Assembly (NCBI RefSeq): GCF_932294415.1
Contig: NC_065542.1
Coordinates: 45,721,942 to 45,785,941 of the forward strand
Origin: Quercus robur
Lineage: Eukaryota > Streptophyta > Magnoliopsida > Fagales > Fagaceae
Length of the DNA stretch: 64,000 nt
Reading direction: 5' to 3'
Shown here: positions 34,518 to 46,675 of the stretch, one piece after another
Position numbering within the stretch: position 1 is the first letter of the stretch
Layout of the letters: every line of letters starts with the position of its first letter
Translations under genes and position numbers: made by a program
Notes under the pieces: generated by a model
Database searches by the model: none
Told to the model about the DNA's origin: nothing
The model's input: only the letters and a program-made list of their open reading frames with translations

Positions 34518-35812
34518 TTAGTTGTCACTTAGATCAGGAACATAACCTGCATCCTTTAAAATACAAGTAATTTCTCTGATCAACTCATATAGCACCTTAG
34601 ATTGTTTATCACCCTTGAAGAAGAATTGGGACCCATATTGAACCTCTATTCTGCTATAACTAGGCTCCTTTATGATCCCTGATTCCTGGATCACAGCCCT
34701 GACCACTGCAGCATTTTCCCAAAACCCAGAGGTGGCATTAGCATTAGACAAGACCACATATTTTCCAGGATTTTTGGGTTCCAATTCAAAAAATTTCTTT
34801 GCTGCCAGCTTTACCAAGTTCATGTCTCCATGAACCCTACAAGCCCAAAGCAAAGCACCCCATATCATTGAGTGCTCCTTACAAGGTGAGTTCAGAACAA
34901 ACTCACACGCCTCTTGTAACCGGCTAGCAAGCCCTAAAAGATCAACTATAGCTGCATAATGCTTCCCTCTTGGCTGAATTCCATAATCTTTGGTCATAGA
35001 TGAGAAATATGCCCAACCCTCATCAAGCAAACCTCCATGGCTGCAAGCAGAAAGAACTGAAAGAAAAGTAACATAATTTGGTTTGAAACCTACAGTTTTC
35101 ATCCTATGAAAAGATTCCAAAACCTCTACAACTTTTCCATGCTGACCATAGCCAGAGATTAAAGCAGTCCACATAACAACATTCCTATTTAAAGACTTGC
35201 CAATTACCCGATGCCCATCAGAGAAACTACTGCATTTAAAGTACATGTCCAAAAGGGCACAATTGACTACCACATTTTCCCTAATTTGACACTTGATCAT
35301 GACACCATGGGCCTGTTTCCCATGCTCGAGTGTTGCTAAAGATGCACAAGCTCTGAAGACTGAAGCAAAGGTATACAGGTCGGGTATAAAACCAGTCTGT
35401 CTCATCTTGTAATAAAGATTTAACCCCACTTCTTCAAGCCCCTTTTGCACATACCCTGCAATCATTGCATTCCATGAAACCAAGCATTCTCCCGCATATT
35501 ATCAAATAGAATGTGAGCGGTTCCTAGATCCCCTGATTTCACATACAATATCAACAATTTAGTCTTCAAATACTCACTGGGATCGTATCCAACAACAACC
35601 ATTAGTGCATGGATTCTTCTCCCCTTCTTCTACTCTTTTCTAAATATGCATTCCTGCAATAGAAGAGCATAGGTTCTTGGTTCCACTTGCACTACAGTAG
35701 TGTACAACAGCCCCACAGCTTCCCTCAATCTTCCTGAAATACAAACACCCTTTAATGTTTTATCCAATTGGAGGTAGCTCTTGTAAGGCTTAACCTGAAA
35801 GCTGGTGATCAT
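34518..35812 (-). pseudogene. PPR protein (PLS/E type, At4g16470-like), copy 1
   Basis: The start is ATG at 35812 (MITSFQVKPYK). Several pentatricopeptide repeats are readable, such as VSWNAMIAGYVQKGL, VVMWTALISGYGQHG and NYVTFLSVLSACSHGGL, followed by an E-type C-terminus. Such proteins bind organelle RNA. The frame is broken by a stop after IFRKE (near 35630) and by a one-base loss just before LVSWNAM (near 35485). The second break is shared with copy 2, so the gene was already damaged before the duplication. The gene lies wholly within TK1 intron 1, same strand. Confidence 0.85.
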
Positions 35813-36110
35813 CACATTCCATCAATTGAAGCAGTACATTGCCAAAATCTACTCTTTCCCAATTCTAAAAATAATATATGCAATTACACATGTCAATTCC
35901 ATCAAACCTTAAACTTTACAAAAATCACATTCATACGTAAGTATGTATATAGTAATGGAAAATTCCATTCAAATTGCCAAATATTCAAATTACCCAATTC
36001 ACTATTCAACCTAAGGATCTCACATTTGGCACAGAAAATAATACTACCCACCAAATAAATGCAGCATTTTATCAACAACCTGCATGAATTCAAGCTCAAA
36101 TTCAATTATA

Positions 36111-36125
<15 letters not shown>

Positions 36126-36147
<22 letters not shown>

Positions 36148-36148
36148 A
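36126..36148. repeat. TA microsatellite
   Basis: A short (TA)n run lies in TK1 intron 1. The paralogue near 60915 is much shorter. Confidence 0.85.
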
Positions 36149-36959
36149 ATGTATGTAAGAATGGAAAAATTCTATTCAGACAGTCAAATATCCATACAAC
36201 CTAATTCACCATTGAATCTAAAGATCTCATCTTTGGCACAAAAACAATACTGCCTGCCCACCCACCCAAAAAAAATTATCAACAACCCGCAAAATTCAAT
36301 CATAAAGCATACATAAATATGCATATAAAAGCAGCATAATTCCAATCAACACTACTGCACCTAAGACATCTCATATTTGGCATAATAACAACACTGTCCA
36401 CCATAAAAGCAACAATCTTAAAAACAACTCACGTAAATGCAAGCTCAAGATCAATTACAATACATAAATTTAAAAAGCGAACATTTCCATACAAATAGTT
36501 AAACTACCCAATTCTGCACTGAACCTAAAAGATCTCATGTTTGACAGTTGACACTAAAACAACACCAACCACATAAAACGGGCTAAAAATAAAAAAACAC
36601 CATCCACCAAAACGAGCTAAAATTTTATCCACAACCCACATAAATTTAAAGCATGTATATAACACACATAAAGAAAGTAAGTAAAACTATTGAAGGTTCA
36701 CAAACCTGCCATTGCTGCTCTCAGATTCAATTCTGCGAAGAAGGGTGGTGATTTTTCCATCGAACATGGGGCCAACGATCACGTGAATCTCTCCAAAAGA
36801 CGCAGAAGGAGTCAGCAGCTCCACGTGCACGCCACGACTTTGGATTGAATGAATGGAACAAGTAGGAGAAAAGGTTGTGGCTTTTAGGGGAAGGAAAATT
36901 GTGTGGTTGCATGGAAAGGATTTGGGGAAGGGGGGACATGGGGTTCGAACTATAGACAT

Positions 36960-38070
36960 CAGATATTATTACAGATGCCATTACTATCAGGTTATCACTT
37001 AAACCCATATTCTACTACATAATGGTATGTTTTAAAGTTTCAACAATAATTTTGCTAATCAGCAAATGCAAAATCTAATTGTTAGCTTCCTTGAAAATAT
37101 GCAAATTTTGAGCACTCAAATAATAAATTCCAACTAACCTAATACAACACCAACCAAGTCTTGGTACCAAATTATTTTGAGTCGACAATCATGGATCCAT
37201 TAACAATAAAGTGACTAAATTTTACGCAGCTACCTACCGCAACCCTCTTCCTTTTTCCGGGCTTGGGACCGGCTGTGAACAAAACATATGGCACTACGCA
37301 CCAACACAGGTGGAGTTAAATTTTTCTAACCTAATACGCATTGAAATTTTAAAATCCTTCAAAACTTATGCTACCAAATACCATTAAGATAGCATTAGCT
37401 ATGATGTTGACATTGCAGTCTTTATGGGCATTGTCATTTTAAATCAATAGGTTAAACCGATAGGGTTCTGCAGTACAATATCTTACCTCAAATAAACTGC
37501 ATATAGAATGAAATCATTCATATTTCAAAAATATTAAGTTCTAACTTCCAACCACATGGTCCATTGTAAAATGAAAGAAATTGAGACACAGATAGAAGAA
37601 GAGCCACTAGTAACAAGCTGTGCCAGGGTGATTATTTAAAGAATAGTCCAAACTTGAATAATAACAACAAAATAACAGATATTGACAGCATCACCAAAAC
37701 CAGAATTAAAAAAAATAATAATACAAATATGCTACCAAAATTTGTAGATAAGTAATTCTATTACCGACCAAAACTAGTCATTTACATGAAGGCTAAACCT
37801 CAAAACAGAATCCAGCATGCATATACAAATATCCTACCAAAACTTTTTGATAAGTGATAACTAACAGTACTAATAGTAATACTGACCAAAACTAGACATT
37901 TACATGAAGTATAAACCTTAACACAGAATCAGTAAGCGAATAAAAATACCCTACCAAAACTTTTTGACAAGTGTACTAATACCGACCAAAACTAGACATT
38001 TGCAGGAAGTCTAAACCTTTAAAAGCTCACTCCAATAAGTGGTATAAGTGGCATACTGTTAAAGAGCCTG
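36960..38070. other. Intergenic DNA between TK1 and DREB2, copy 1
   Basis: It matches 61734-62844 closely. Short repeats of ACCAAAACTAG[AT]CATTTACATGAAG-like sequence occur near 37765, 37885 and 37985. It should hold the TK1 promoter and the DREB2 3' UTR, but no motif is decisive. Confidence 0.6.
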
Positions 38071-38892
38071 CTAAAATTTCCCCAATCCAAGTTGATCAGC
38101 ATCATAACCAAAACCCCGCACAGAATCTGTGTTGCCAACAGGATCGTTTAATAGAGCCATAATTTCATACATAAAATTTTCATTTTCGGAACATTCTAGC
38201 AAGTTCTCCTGTCCATTATCCCCAAAATAGTTTGTAGACTCATCCTTAGCTTCTGTGACAGGATAATACAGAGTACCCTCATCAGCACAAAACTCAGACA
38301 CACCAGTAGACTCACCCTCGGCCTCTGTCCCCACCAAACTTGGCATGTCGGCTTCAGTGACAGGATAATACAGTGCATCCTCATCAGCACAATACTCAGA
38401 AGGGTTTGCCGCAGTTGTGGATTCAGATCCCACAGGACTTCCCATTGAATAAGGGACAGACTCAGAGGAAGTCCAGCAGCAATCCTTCACAGATTCCATT
38501 GAGGATGTGCGACTTGTGATATCTGGAAAGTTAAGCCGAGCAGAGGAACCATACATTGTTGAAGCAGCTTCGTCATACACGGACGCAGCATCAAAGGCAG
38601 TCCCAAAAGTCCCTAGCCAGAGTTTTTTTCCACCATTTGGCTCATGAATCTCTGCCACCCACTTACCCCATGTCCTCTGCCTAACCCCTCGGTAATGGCA
38701 CAGTGAGTTTTCAGGTCCTCCTTTTCCTTTCACACAACAGCCTTTCTTTGACCCTTTGGTTTGAACTTTAGGAGCCCCACAAGACGCAAACTGGGCAGTA
38801 TTTTTTTCTTTCCACTTCGCCAGTGTCTCAGCCACAGAGTCTCTACTATTCTTCCTCTTCCTCTTCTTCTGATCAGGATCAGGATTGTCCAT
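38071..38892 (-). CDS. DREB2-type AP2/ERF transcription factor, copy 1
   Basis: Predicted 273 residues from the ATG at 38892; an in-frame ATG lies 34 codons upstream but gives an N-terminus unlike the family. Residues 9-14 (KKRKRK) look like a nuclear signal, followed by a DREB2-type [11 protein letters not shown] motif. The AP2 domain is residues 66-123, with Val and Glu at domain positions 14 and 19, the DREB signature for binding DRE/CRT sites in drought and heat genes. Domain position 18, normally the DNA-contacting Arg, is His83 here; Phe100 and Val105 also depart from usual residues. The acidic C-terminal half has a 16-residue repeat (166-181, 200-215) with LYYPVTEA. Copy 2 keeps the Arg. 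Confidence 0.9.
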   Translation of the reverse strand: MDNPDPDQKKRKRKNSRDSVAETLAKWKEKNTAQFASCGAPKVQTKGSKKGCCVKGKGGPENSLCHYRGVRQRTWGKWVAEIHEPNGGKKLWLGTFGTAFDAASVYDEAASTMYGSSARLNFPDITSRTSSMESVKDCCWTSSESVPYSMGSPVGSESTTAANPSEYCADEDALYYPVTEADMPSLVGTEAEGESTGVSEFCADEGTLYYPVTEAKDESTNYFGDNGQENLLECSENENFMYEIMALLNDPVGNTDSVRGFGYDADQLGLGKF

Positions 38893-39361
38893 GATCGTGT
38901 GAAACCTTTCCAGACAATTCCAATAATGCACCCTCTTGCAACGTGGAATGAATTTCCCAAATCGCAAACCCTCTTGCAATAAATCCCACAACAATCAAAA
39001 ACCCCAAACAGAAAAGGAAACTGAATTTCCTAATCTGAAAAAACACAAACACTTTTATATCAAACCCCAGAAAATTCAAACCCTAAAAAAATAATCAAGA
39101 AAAACCTAAACAGAATATTTCCCCCACAATCAACGAAAAACCCAATATGAAACCCTAATATTCAAGTAACAATATTGAAATTTTCAAAAGAATCAAAACA
39201 GAAAAAAATCAAAAACCCCAGTAAAAAAAAAAAAAAAAAATCAAACAATAAAGAAAACCCAAAACGGAAAAGAAAAAGTATAGTCTAGAAATTGGTACCA
39301 CTCAGTCTGAGTCTGAGTCAGTGGACGATTTCTTCTTGATGGGAACGTGTTTGTGTTTGTG

Positions 39362-39363
<2 letters not shown>

Positions 39364-39395
<32 letters not shown>
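39364..39395. repeat. GA/CT microsatellite in the DREB2 leader
   Basis: A (GA)n run of about 32 bp lies between the TATA-like box and the DREB2 start, so it would be a CT-rich tract in the 5' leader. Confidence 0.9.
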
Positions 39396-39398
<3 letters not shown>

Positions 39399-39459
39399 TC
39401 TTTGGTCCCAAGTTCAGAGAGCTTTTGAAAGTGAAAAGGAGCCGTTATGAATCTAAGGG

Positions 39460-39468
39460 TATTTATAG
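39460..39468 (-). promoter_or_regulatory. Probable TATA box of DREB2 copy 1
   Basis: On the minus strand CTATAAATA lies about 570 bp upstream of the chosen DREB2 start and about 65 bp upstream of the CT-rich leader tract. The implied leader is long, with possible uORFs or an intron. Copy 2 is cut by the window end before this point. Confidence 0.5.
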
Positions 39469-40978
39469 GGTTCCCGCTTGCTTAGTTGCTCTGTTTTATT
39501 TTTATTTTTATTTTTATTTTTTTAAGGCTGAATATTTCTTTTATTTATTTAACATATTTCTTATGTGATTTGTACCTAATCAAAAGACTAATTTTTAAAA
39601 AATTCTTGAAACTGATTTTACTGAAAGTAATATTTTAATTTCCTTGAACTTGAGTAGTGAAATTTTTTTTTTAAGTAAATTACCTTAATAATGATTAAAT
39701 TACTTGTCATTTGTTTCATAAAAAAATAAAAAAAAAAATAAAACTTAATAATGAATTATTCAAATGGAAAAAAAATAATTTCTTAAAAAAATTGTCAAAA
39801 ATCATATTATTCAACTTGTGACATGTTTGCTGATATAAAATAAATGGCAAAATCATTCCATCTTTGTCAACCTTGAACAGTCTTGATATTATAGATTTAA
39901 ACGTAAATATATCATTATGTATACATCCTTTTCTAGAATTTTCACATATATATACCCAACAATAAATATATATAAAAATGAGTATCAAATTATAAATTTA
40001 AAATGACACATTTCTTTTGTAAGCTAATTAGAAGCTACTAATCACCTAACAATATACTCAATTCAACCCATGTCTAGCCCTGCAACATTTGGAGGAGTAA
40101 CACTTGTTACTCACCACCCATTTCAAAAAGTGTATTATTAGATTTTTCTTTCAAAAAGAGGAAAAAGGGGGGAGGGGGGGGGGGGGGTGTAGTGGCCTAG
40201 TAGGTATGATATTATATAAACATTAATTATTGTTGCACGTGATGAGTTATACACTACACACTTAAACTGAAATTATGTTTTAAAGACACGATTTTAGTTA
40301 TAATCGTGAAATGGTGTTCACAATTAAAACTAAAATCTTGTTTTCATTTCACAGTTATAACTGAAAACACAAAAACACGATTTCAAATGTGTACCCTTAC
40401 AAACAATGTGTAACACTATAATTATCTAATTACCACTAATGTTTTATGTAATTATCACTACTCTTATGTAAAGGTATTCTAGTGGTTGTCTCATTAGCTT
40501 CATCTTGAGATAAGCCTAACGGAATCATGACTTTGCGTGTATGCATTTGAATATAAAATGATTTTTTAGAGATGATAGAGGGAAGATTTGGATACAATTA
40601 TACTTTATAGAATCATAACTCATAAGTCTTCATTGTGTCATTGTGTCATTTTTACCTTTTTATTAAACCTTGGTGATATATGATGGTCCTAATGATATGG
40701 ATGCCAATTTGGTTAGGGTGGGAATCAACAACACGGACAGAGAAAGAAAATTATTTAACATATTATTTATGAACTCCTTTGTGTCTCTTGGGAAGACATT
40801 CCTTTTCTCTAAAAGATATACTTTATCTCAGAAAAATACCTCTTCAATATATGACTAATTTTAACATTAAATTTATTCTCTTTTGCATATTGGTGAAGCA
40901 ACATCATCCACCAAGTAGAGGGTTATTGTATAAGTGAGGGTGTATCATTTTATTGTGTGATCACCCGTTACTATTATA
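39469..40978. other. AT-rich intergenic DNA
   Basis: No gene is supported. A G-run lies at about 40171-40187. Around 40270-40390 there are short repeats with inverted halves built on AAACACGATTT / GTGAAATGG-like words. The small open frame at 40670 lacks family support. Confidence 0.5.
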
Positions 40979-41668
40979 TACTAACAATATGTCCATCTAT
41001 AGTTTGGTAGAACATCTTGCACTCAGAGGATATTTTACCTCCCTTTTATTGGAAGGGATAAGAGTTGGACTAGACAAGGTATCTTTTCATCACAATCTTC
41101 AATCTTAGTTCTAATTTTTGTGATTCCTAGACTAAGGCCAGCAATCTAAAAAAAATCTTAGGGCAATTTGCTTTTGGAACAAAGTTAAGAAACTAAGACA
41201 TGCAACTTTGATTTCCATAAATCTAAAGAAAAAGACCTTAATACCAGGTAGAACACAATCCTATTCCCAAACAACTTTTATCTTCTCAAAGGGAGACAAC
41301 CGTTCACAAGCAAATGGTTGGTATTATTATGGTATCTAAGATACAACACCTGAGAAAACTATACTTTAAATTTTAAACTTTCATATTATATGTGAATACA
41401 ACTATCTGACTGTAAACGGTTCTTTAAGAAGAAAAAAAATAGAAAAATACCTGTATCAAATTTACATTCACTATAGTTTTATATTTTCCAGCAATGAATA
41501 TTGATGATAATTAAAGCATCTATCAAATATTGACCACAGAAATAGATGTAACAATATCTACATTCTTGATAGGGACCTAAAGATGTAAAATTCCCAACTC
41601 AATTGCAATTTCACTATTGACAAGTTGTGTCGGCTACAAGGCAGAGCATACTAGGAAAATTCAAATTT
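40979..41668. repeat. Segment P, copy 2
   Basis: Direct copy of 25319-26010 with scattered substitutions. The two copies diverge after GGAAATTTC / GGAAAATTC near 41660. No gene is recognised. Confidence 0.85.
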
Positions 41669-41933
41669 CCAACCTAACAAATGGGAGGTAAACGGAAAAA
41701 AATTCAATCGAAGATTGAACCACAAAAATATATTATAACACATATGATACAGGGAGTGTTCAACTTGTATCTCCAACTTGTATTTGTTAACGAATGAAAT
41801 ATTTCCAAAATTAGAAGTCAATCAATCTCTCTCTCTCCAAACACGGTAACCGAAGTAATCACAGATACCTAAACTACACCAATCATCCTCTCAATAAAAG
41901 CTCTGATTCTTTGGAACTGTACAATTCGAAACA

Positions 41934-42776
41934 CTAGAACGAAATCTTATACCTAATACCCATCATTCCAAGCACGCCTTGGAAGGAGACCCCATGCTCA
42001 CTCCTACTTCCAGTAAATCTATACAAGGCCGACTTTCTTTGGACTGTTCTCAGGGGACCTGATCTGTTCCCATGCCTAATCGGTAAAGACATCTCATCCC
42101 CAAACAAACTTGAAGTTGAAAACAGTCTATTTTCCATCTCTTCAATTCGACCAGAATTGTACTCCATTGTGATGAACTGTGATGAACGAAGAGGCATGCC
42201 CATAAGTTAACCAAGGGGTGAACCCACCTGCATTCCACCGACTGCTATCAAAAGGGGTAAAGTCACCTTTAAAGTCAGATTCTAGAACAGAAGACTTATT
42301 TCAACTATAGCAATCTCCACAAGTCTCATCTGTGTCATTGTATATTAGTTTCAGAACTTGCACAACTTCACCCATAAAAGGTCTATGAGTCACCTCTGGG
42401 TGAACACACATGGAAGCAATGGCTACCACCTTAGTCATGTCATCGAAGTCATAACTTCCAGCAAAAGAAGGATCAACCAACTGCTCCAAACCTTCTCTAC
42501 TGGTCAGTAGTGGCCATGCCTAAGTTACTAGATTCTCCTGTCCAGTAGGTTGGGACATATCCACAGGTTTTCTTCTAGCGAGAAGCTCAGGGAGTAACCC
42601 CATAACTACAGACATCATTCTTGACAAGTAGATGCCCTATCATTGCATATTTTGGGGCGATATACCTGCAAACCCATTATATTCAAAGTTCATCAATATT
42701 TGGAATTGCTGACTAGAAATATGGTAGTATATATACAAATGAATACTTCTTAATCCAAAGTATGTCACAGAATATG

Positions 42777-42810
<34 letters not shown>

Positions 42811-43119
42811 ATGTCCAATCAAGAACCTATGTGAACTGATAGAATTGTAAGACCATGACTTTAAAATAGTATGATTACCCAAAAGTTCCCATGACCCGAG
42901 TAGAAATCTGACGACTTCCTTCAGTTGCTTCCTTAGCCAACCCAAAATCTGAAACCTTGGGGGTGAAGTCATCTTCTAGTAAAACATTACTAGCCTTGAA
43001 ATCACGGTGTATTACACAAGGATTAGAATCTTCATGAAGATAGGCCAATCCTCTTGTTGCTCCAAGGGCAATCTTCATCCGTGCATCCCAGACTAGAGGG
43101 CCCTTGTTCTTGTCAACAC
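41934..43119 (-). pseudogene. ALE2-like receptor kinase, C-terminal kinase half
   Basis: Exon 43119-42879 encodes the kinase catalytic loop and [33 protein letters not shown] and VSDFGLA. A second exon from 42665 continues with YIAPKYAM, the kinase C-lobe (LVDPSFAGSYDFDDM, ASMCVHPEVTHRPFMGEV) and the ALE2-type tail (LPIRHGNRSGPLRTV). The usual APE motif is APK. There is a frame break after SYGV, a TAG replacing Trp (near 42522), a stop after CGDCYS and a 10-bp tandem duplication near 42170. The upstream kinase exon is missing, lost by a deletion near 43203 relative to copy 2. Confidence 0.85.
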
Positions 43120-43203
43120 CTTAAACACCCATACAGGGGCAATGTGGAAGTTTTCCAACTTAGATTCCACTAAATAATTACAAACAAAATAAAATAAAAG
43201 GTA
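42505..43203. repeat. Segment K, copy 1
   Basis: It matches 50619-51350. The intron between kinase exons has a (GA)n run of 31 bp at 42779-42809 against 65 bp in copy 2. Confidence 0.9.
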
Positions 43204-44579
43204 ATCAAAGCATAGTATGTGTGCTTTTCATGGGATCCATCAGTGGTGAAAGTCTCATGTAGGAATTTAAGCCCAAAGAAAAAAAAAAGGCCCATTAGTC
43301 TTTATTTTAATAGATCATGTGACTTTCAATGAAGTTGGATCAATAGGGTTTATTAATTATATGTAAGATTTCTAGAGTCACCAAATGCTTTTTTTTTTTT
43401 TCCTGATAAATCGATAACTGGAGGGATGGAGGGATTTGAACGCTAAACATCTCCATTGGAAACACCAAATGGTGCTAGTTGAGCTACAAGGTTCTTGGTG
43501 AGTCACTAATTATAAATAGCATTTTTTTTGAATTGTTGCGGGTAATCCTTTCTTATCCATTTTATGAAATTTCATATTTGAATATTTCTTGAGCTTCGAA
43601 CCTAGAAATTGATATCTAATTGTTCCAACTTCAATCTTATTCTCTCTATTTTTCTTCTCTTTTTTTAATCTTATTGCTGGAATTTCTTTTTCTACGCTAG
43701 ACATATGTCCTCACCACATCAAGTTGTATTAGAGCAAAAGATCCTAGATCTAAGCCAAAAAATTCATATCTGAGTCAAAGGTAGTAACTTTAAGCTATGG
43801 CTGGCCATGGTAGAGGAAATCAAGGCTAGTAGAAAAAAAATAATGAGATGAGGCGTATTATTGAAGATTTATTGCTAGTTGTTCTTTTCAGCAATGGGAA
43901 CCAGTGGGAGACTTACATGAAGATTTTGGAAGGAAACTACAACCCCTTGGACATATTGGAAAGTGGTCATGAGGATGAGAATGATGATATAGAAGATGAA
44001 AACTCCTTTCATGGTACCAGGTAGAGCATGCAGCATGAGGTAGGTTGGAAGATCAGTTGGTGTGTGTAGTTGAATTGAAGGATGAAAATTTTGAAAGAGT
44101 TTGTGCCACAAACTGAGATTCTCTTTATGATGGTTTAGGGGTGAGTACTTAGTACAAATTAAAGAAATTACTTTATTAAAGTAATGCACATCAAGAGTTT
44201 GATGCAAGTCCTAAGAGTGTTCTTTTGGACACGGAAGATTTGCATACACACGATTTGAAAAACCTAGTACTGTTCGATGGAATTCAAAATTGAAAAATTT
44301 TAGTGAAGATTGATACTTTTACTTGGAATGATGTGATGTTTAAATAATTTTTTTATTGGCATAATGCTGAATCATGATAATCTTCCTTTTTATGAAGATA
44401 AAGATACAAGATTTGATTGTGTTTAAAAGGAATTTATGGAGCAAGAGCTGCGAGACACAATTCAACAAGCTCCAAGAGATACATGGACGGGGTTAAGCCA
44501 ATTTTAGAACAAAGTTGTATGGTGTCAAGTGATGGTACTTTGTTCTATGTGACATGTTCATGTTACAAATTGAAGAAAA
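43204..44579 (+). repeat. Segment R1, copy 2
   Basis: Uninterrupted copy matching 52541-53880 and the two halves of the copy at 17.7-20.3 kb. It shows the empty LINE site near 44350 (TTTTTTTATTGGCATAATG). Coding-like pieces are present but no complete frame; function unknown. Confidence 0.8.
43388..43499 (-). mobile_element. tRNA-derived SINE, copy 2
   Basis: The minus strand carries box A-like TAGCTCAACTAGC, box B-like GTTCAAATCC and an A tail (T-run at 43389-43401). The flanks GAGTCACCAAAT and GAGTCACTAATT remain. Confidence 0.78.
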
Positions 44580-44678
44580 TAGTTCTGTATTGTTATACAA
44601 GAAAATAGTTCTGTATTTTTATACAATAAAGGATAACTGTTCGTAATACATGTATCACAAATTGTGTCATTGAAATAC

Positions 44679-44823
44679 CTGATCATATGCATCAAGACCA
44701 AACTTTTGTCTGAATGATGACAAATCAGGTAAGGCCAAGCATGGCAATTTCGCCCCATCATGTATCACGATCGAATCCAATCCATATCTTGTATCCGTAT
44801 TTGATTTTATTATTGCCAAACTT
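44679..44823 (-). pseudogene. TK1 exon 2 fragment, stand-alone
   Basis: A 145-bp exon with intact splice borders encodes [16 protein letters not shown] and [19 protein letters not shown]. No other TK1 exon accompanies it: R1 lies on one side and the homology ends at 44984, where segment alpha copy 2 begins. It is a relic of the rearranged duplication. Confidence 0.85.
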
Positions 44824-46641
44824 CTGCATAACAGAGATGTAAAAAAGATACAAAGCATCATAAGAATAATTCCAAAAACATTTAAACATTGTTCAATAAA
44901 TCAAGTATTTGAATATTTGCGGCCCTGTATTTGCATAAAGCATGGAAATTTTTTTCCAACAGAAGTTTTGGTGTTTTTGTAGTTAACCTAGCCCCTGAAT
45001 CTAGATTTTGGTTTGTAGAAAGTGCGTTATCCTTTCATTTTTTAGATTGTAATCTAGGAAATAAAGCCTTGTAATTTTCCTTTTTTAGATTGTAATCTAG
45101 GAAACAAAGCTTTGTAATTTTTTACTCAATTGTAATCTAGGAAACAAAGCCATGTATATTTCATTTATTAAATTGTGTTTGATTCAAGTTAATGAGAGAT
45201 TATGTTATTCGAATATGTACAATGTGTATTTCTTTTTCTTTTTTCTTATTTTTTGTAACAAAAAATAAGTGGCGACTCCATACATAATCCCGAAAAGGGA
45301 AGGTGATGATGCCTCACCCCTTTTCTGAGAGCACCATTAGGAGATTGTTTTCCCGGTCTCTCAAACATGGCATTGGACACGTTATAAATATAAAATACAA
45401 GAAAATGTATGGTTTTGATTTTTGAATTACAATGGATATAATTTTGGAGTCTGTTATGTTATCCAGAGTCTTACAAAAAGATATCAACTTTTTAATTTAT
45501 ACCTTCCAATCATGGTGGGAAAAAATATTGAAAGCATTTTAATAAAGAAACCGTAGTGAGTTTAGAAATTTAAAAAAAAAATTATGATAACATCAAATTC
45601 CAAATCATAACTTTCTATTATTCTGAATTTTGGCATAAAAAATTGAAACAAGCATTTTCTTTTAAACAAAATTGAAAATCGAAATCAATATCACACAACA
45701 TAATGGAAAACATGGCTCTCTATATACTTGATTGCTTAACTTGAATCACTTCTCTTCTTAACCAAATTCCCCCATTATTTTCTTCTTCTTTCCTCTGTTC
45801 ACTGGAATGTTCAACATCATGATCTTTTTTTTTGAGGGGATTCAACATCTTGATCTTGGGCTAACCATTAGGAAAAACTTTTGTACACCATTTAACCATA
45901 CTTTCCTCATTGATTGGCAATTTATTTTTGCTTTTTTGTCAAAATCATAAATTTCTAATTTAAAGACGAGTTACTTCCATTTAACTTCTTGTAAACATTA
46001 TATCTAATTTCAATAGTTTATAAATAACTAACCTTTAAACATGCAAGTACATACAATTATGCGCATACTCAAAGACTCTTCTTTTTTCTTTCTTTTTTTC
46101 TAAAGATTAATAATTTTCAACCTGTAAAGTTATCACATATATACAAAATGAATACACAAATAAGTAAATTGCAACAATGTGCTAAAAAAGACTAAAATTC
46201 ACACAGTAAAATAATCATAAAATTTGAGGCAACCACCCAAAAAAATTATTTGATCCCATTGCTTTTATTTTTTTTCTTTGTTTGACATATCTACCACTTT
46301 CTTCTCATAGAGTACCTTCCTTCTCTTCGTCAAAAGTTTGTGGTGGTTAACATTAAAAATTCTCACAATTTTTGTTGTTGTAATTTTTGTAACAAATGAT
46401 TGGGGGAAGTTTTGAGAATAACACATAAATAATAATTGATAAGCTACAATTTTCCTCAAATTACAAATAGTTATTTTTATGGCTCATATATATATATATA
46501 TATAGACACACAATAGCCTCCTCACATGCACTTTGCACATGCGATGAGGTTTTTATATTTTTATTTTTATTTTTGGTCTTGTGCCATACTTTTCCATTTA
46601 TTTCAATTTTTACACTATGACACAACCAAAACAAAACAAAA

Positions 46642-46675
<34 letters not shown>

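Larger units (their letters stand above)
26183..36959 (-). pseudogene. Thymidine kinase (TK1 type), copy 1, damaged
   Basis: TK1 phosphorylates thymidine with ATP in the salvage pathway. Four exons fit on the minus strand: 36959-36706, 27297-27153, 26803-26682 and 26437-26183, all with GT-AG borders and matching phases. Exon 1 has a possible organelle-targeting N-terminus and the P-loop; exon 2 has DTRYGLDSI; exon 3 has the IDE-type [11 protein letters not shown]; exon 4 has the zinc-site CELCG and CRQHH. Damage: the P-loop reads GPMFDGKI (residues 63-70) where the conserved Thr is Ile, and one base is lost early in exon 4 (near 26423), giving a prompt stop and losing the zinc lobe. Intron 1 is about 9.4 kb and contains the PPR pseudogene and a LINE. 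Confidence 0.85.
27074..39300. repeat. Segment T, copy 1 (TK1-PPR-DREB2 block)
   Basis: Apart from the LINE at 27748-33334, this block matches 57470-63999 colinearly, including introns and intergenic DNA. It carries TK1 exon 2, the PPR pseudogene, TK1 exon 1 and DREB2 on the minus strand. Its first 480 bp also match 44580-44984. Confidence 0.9.

Noticed and set aside
40670-40858. 62-codon plus-strand frame
   Set aside because: Isolated, no homologue recognised, no support from composition.
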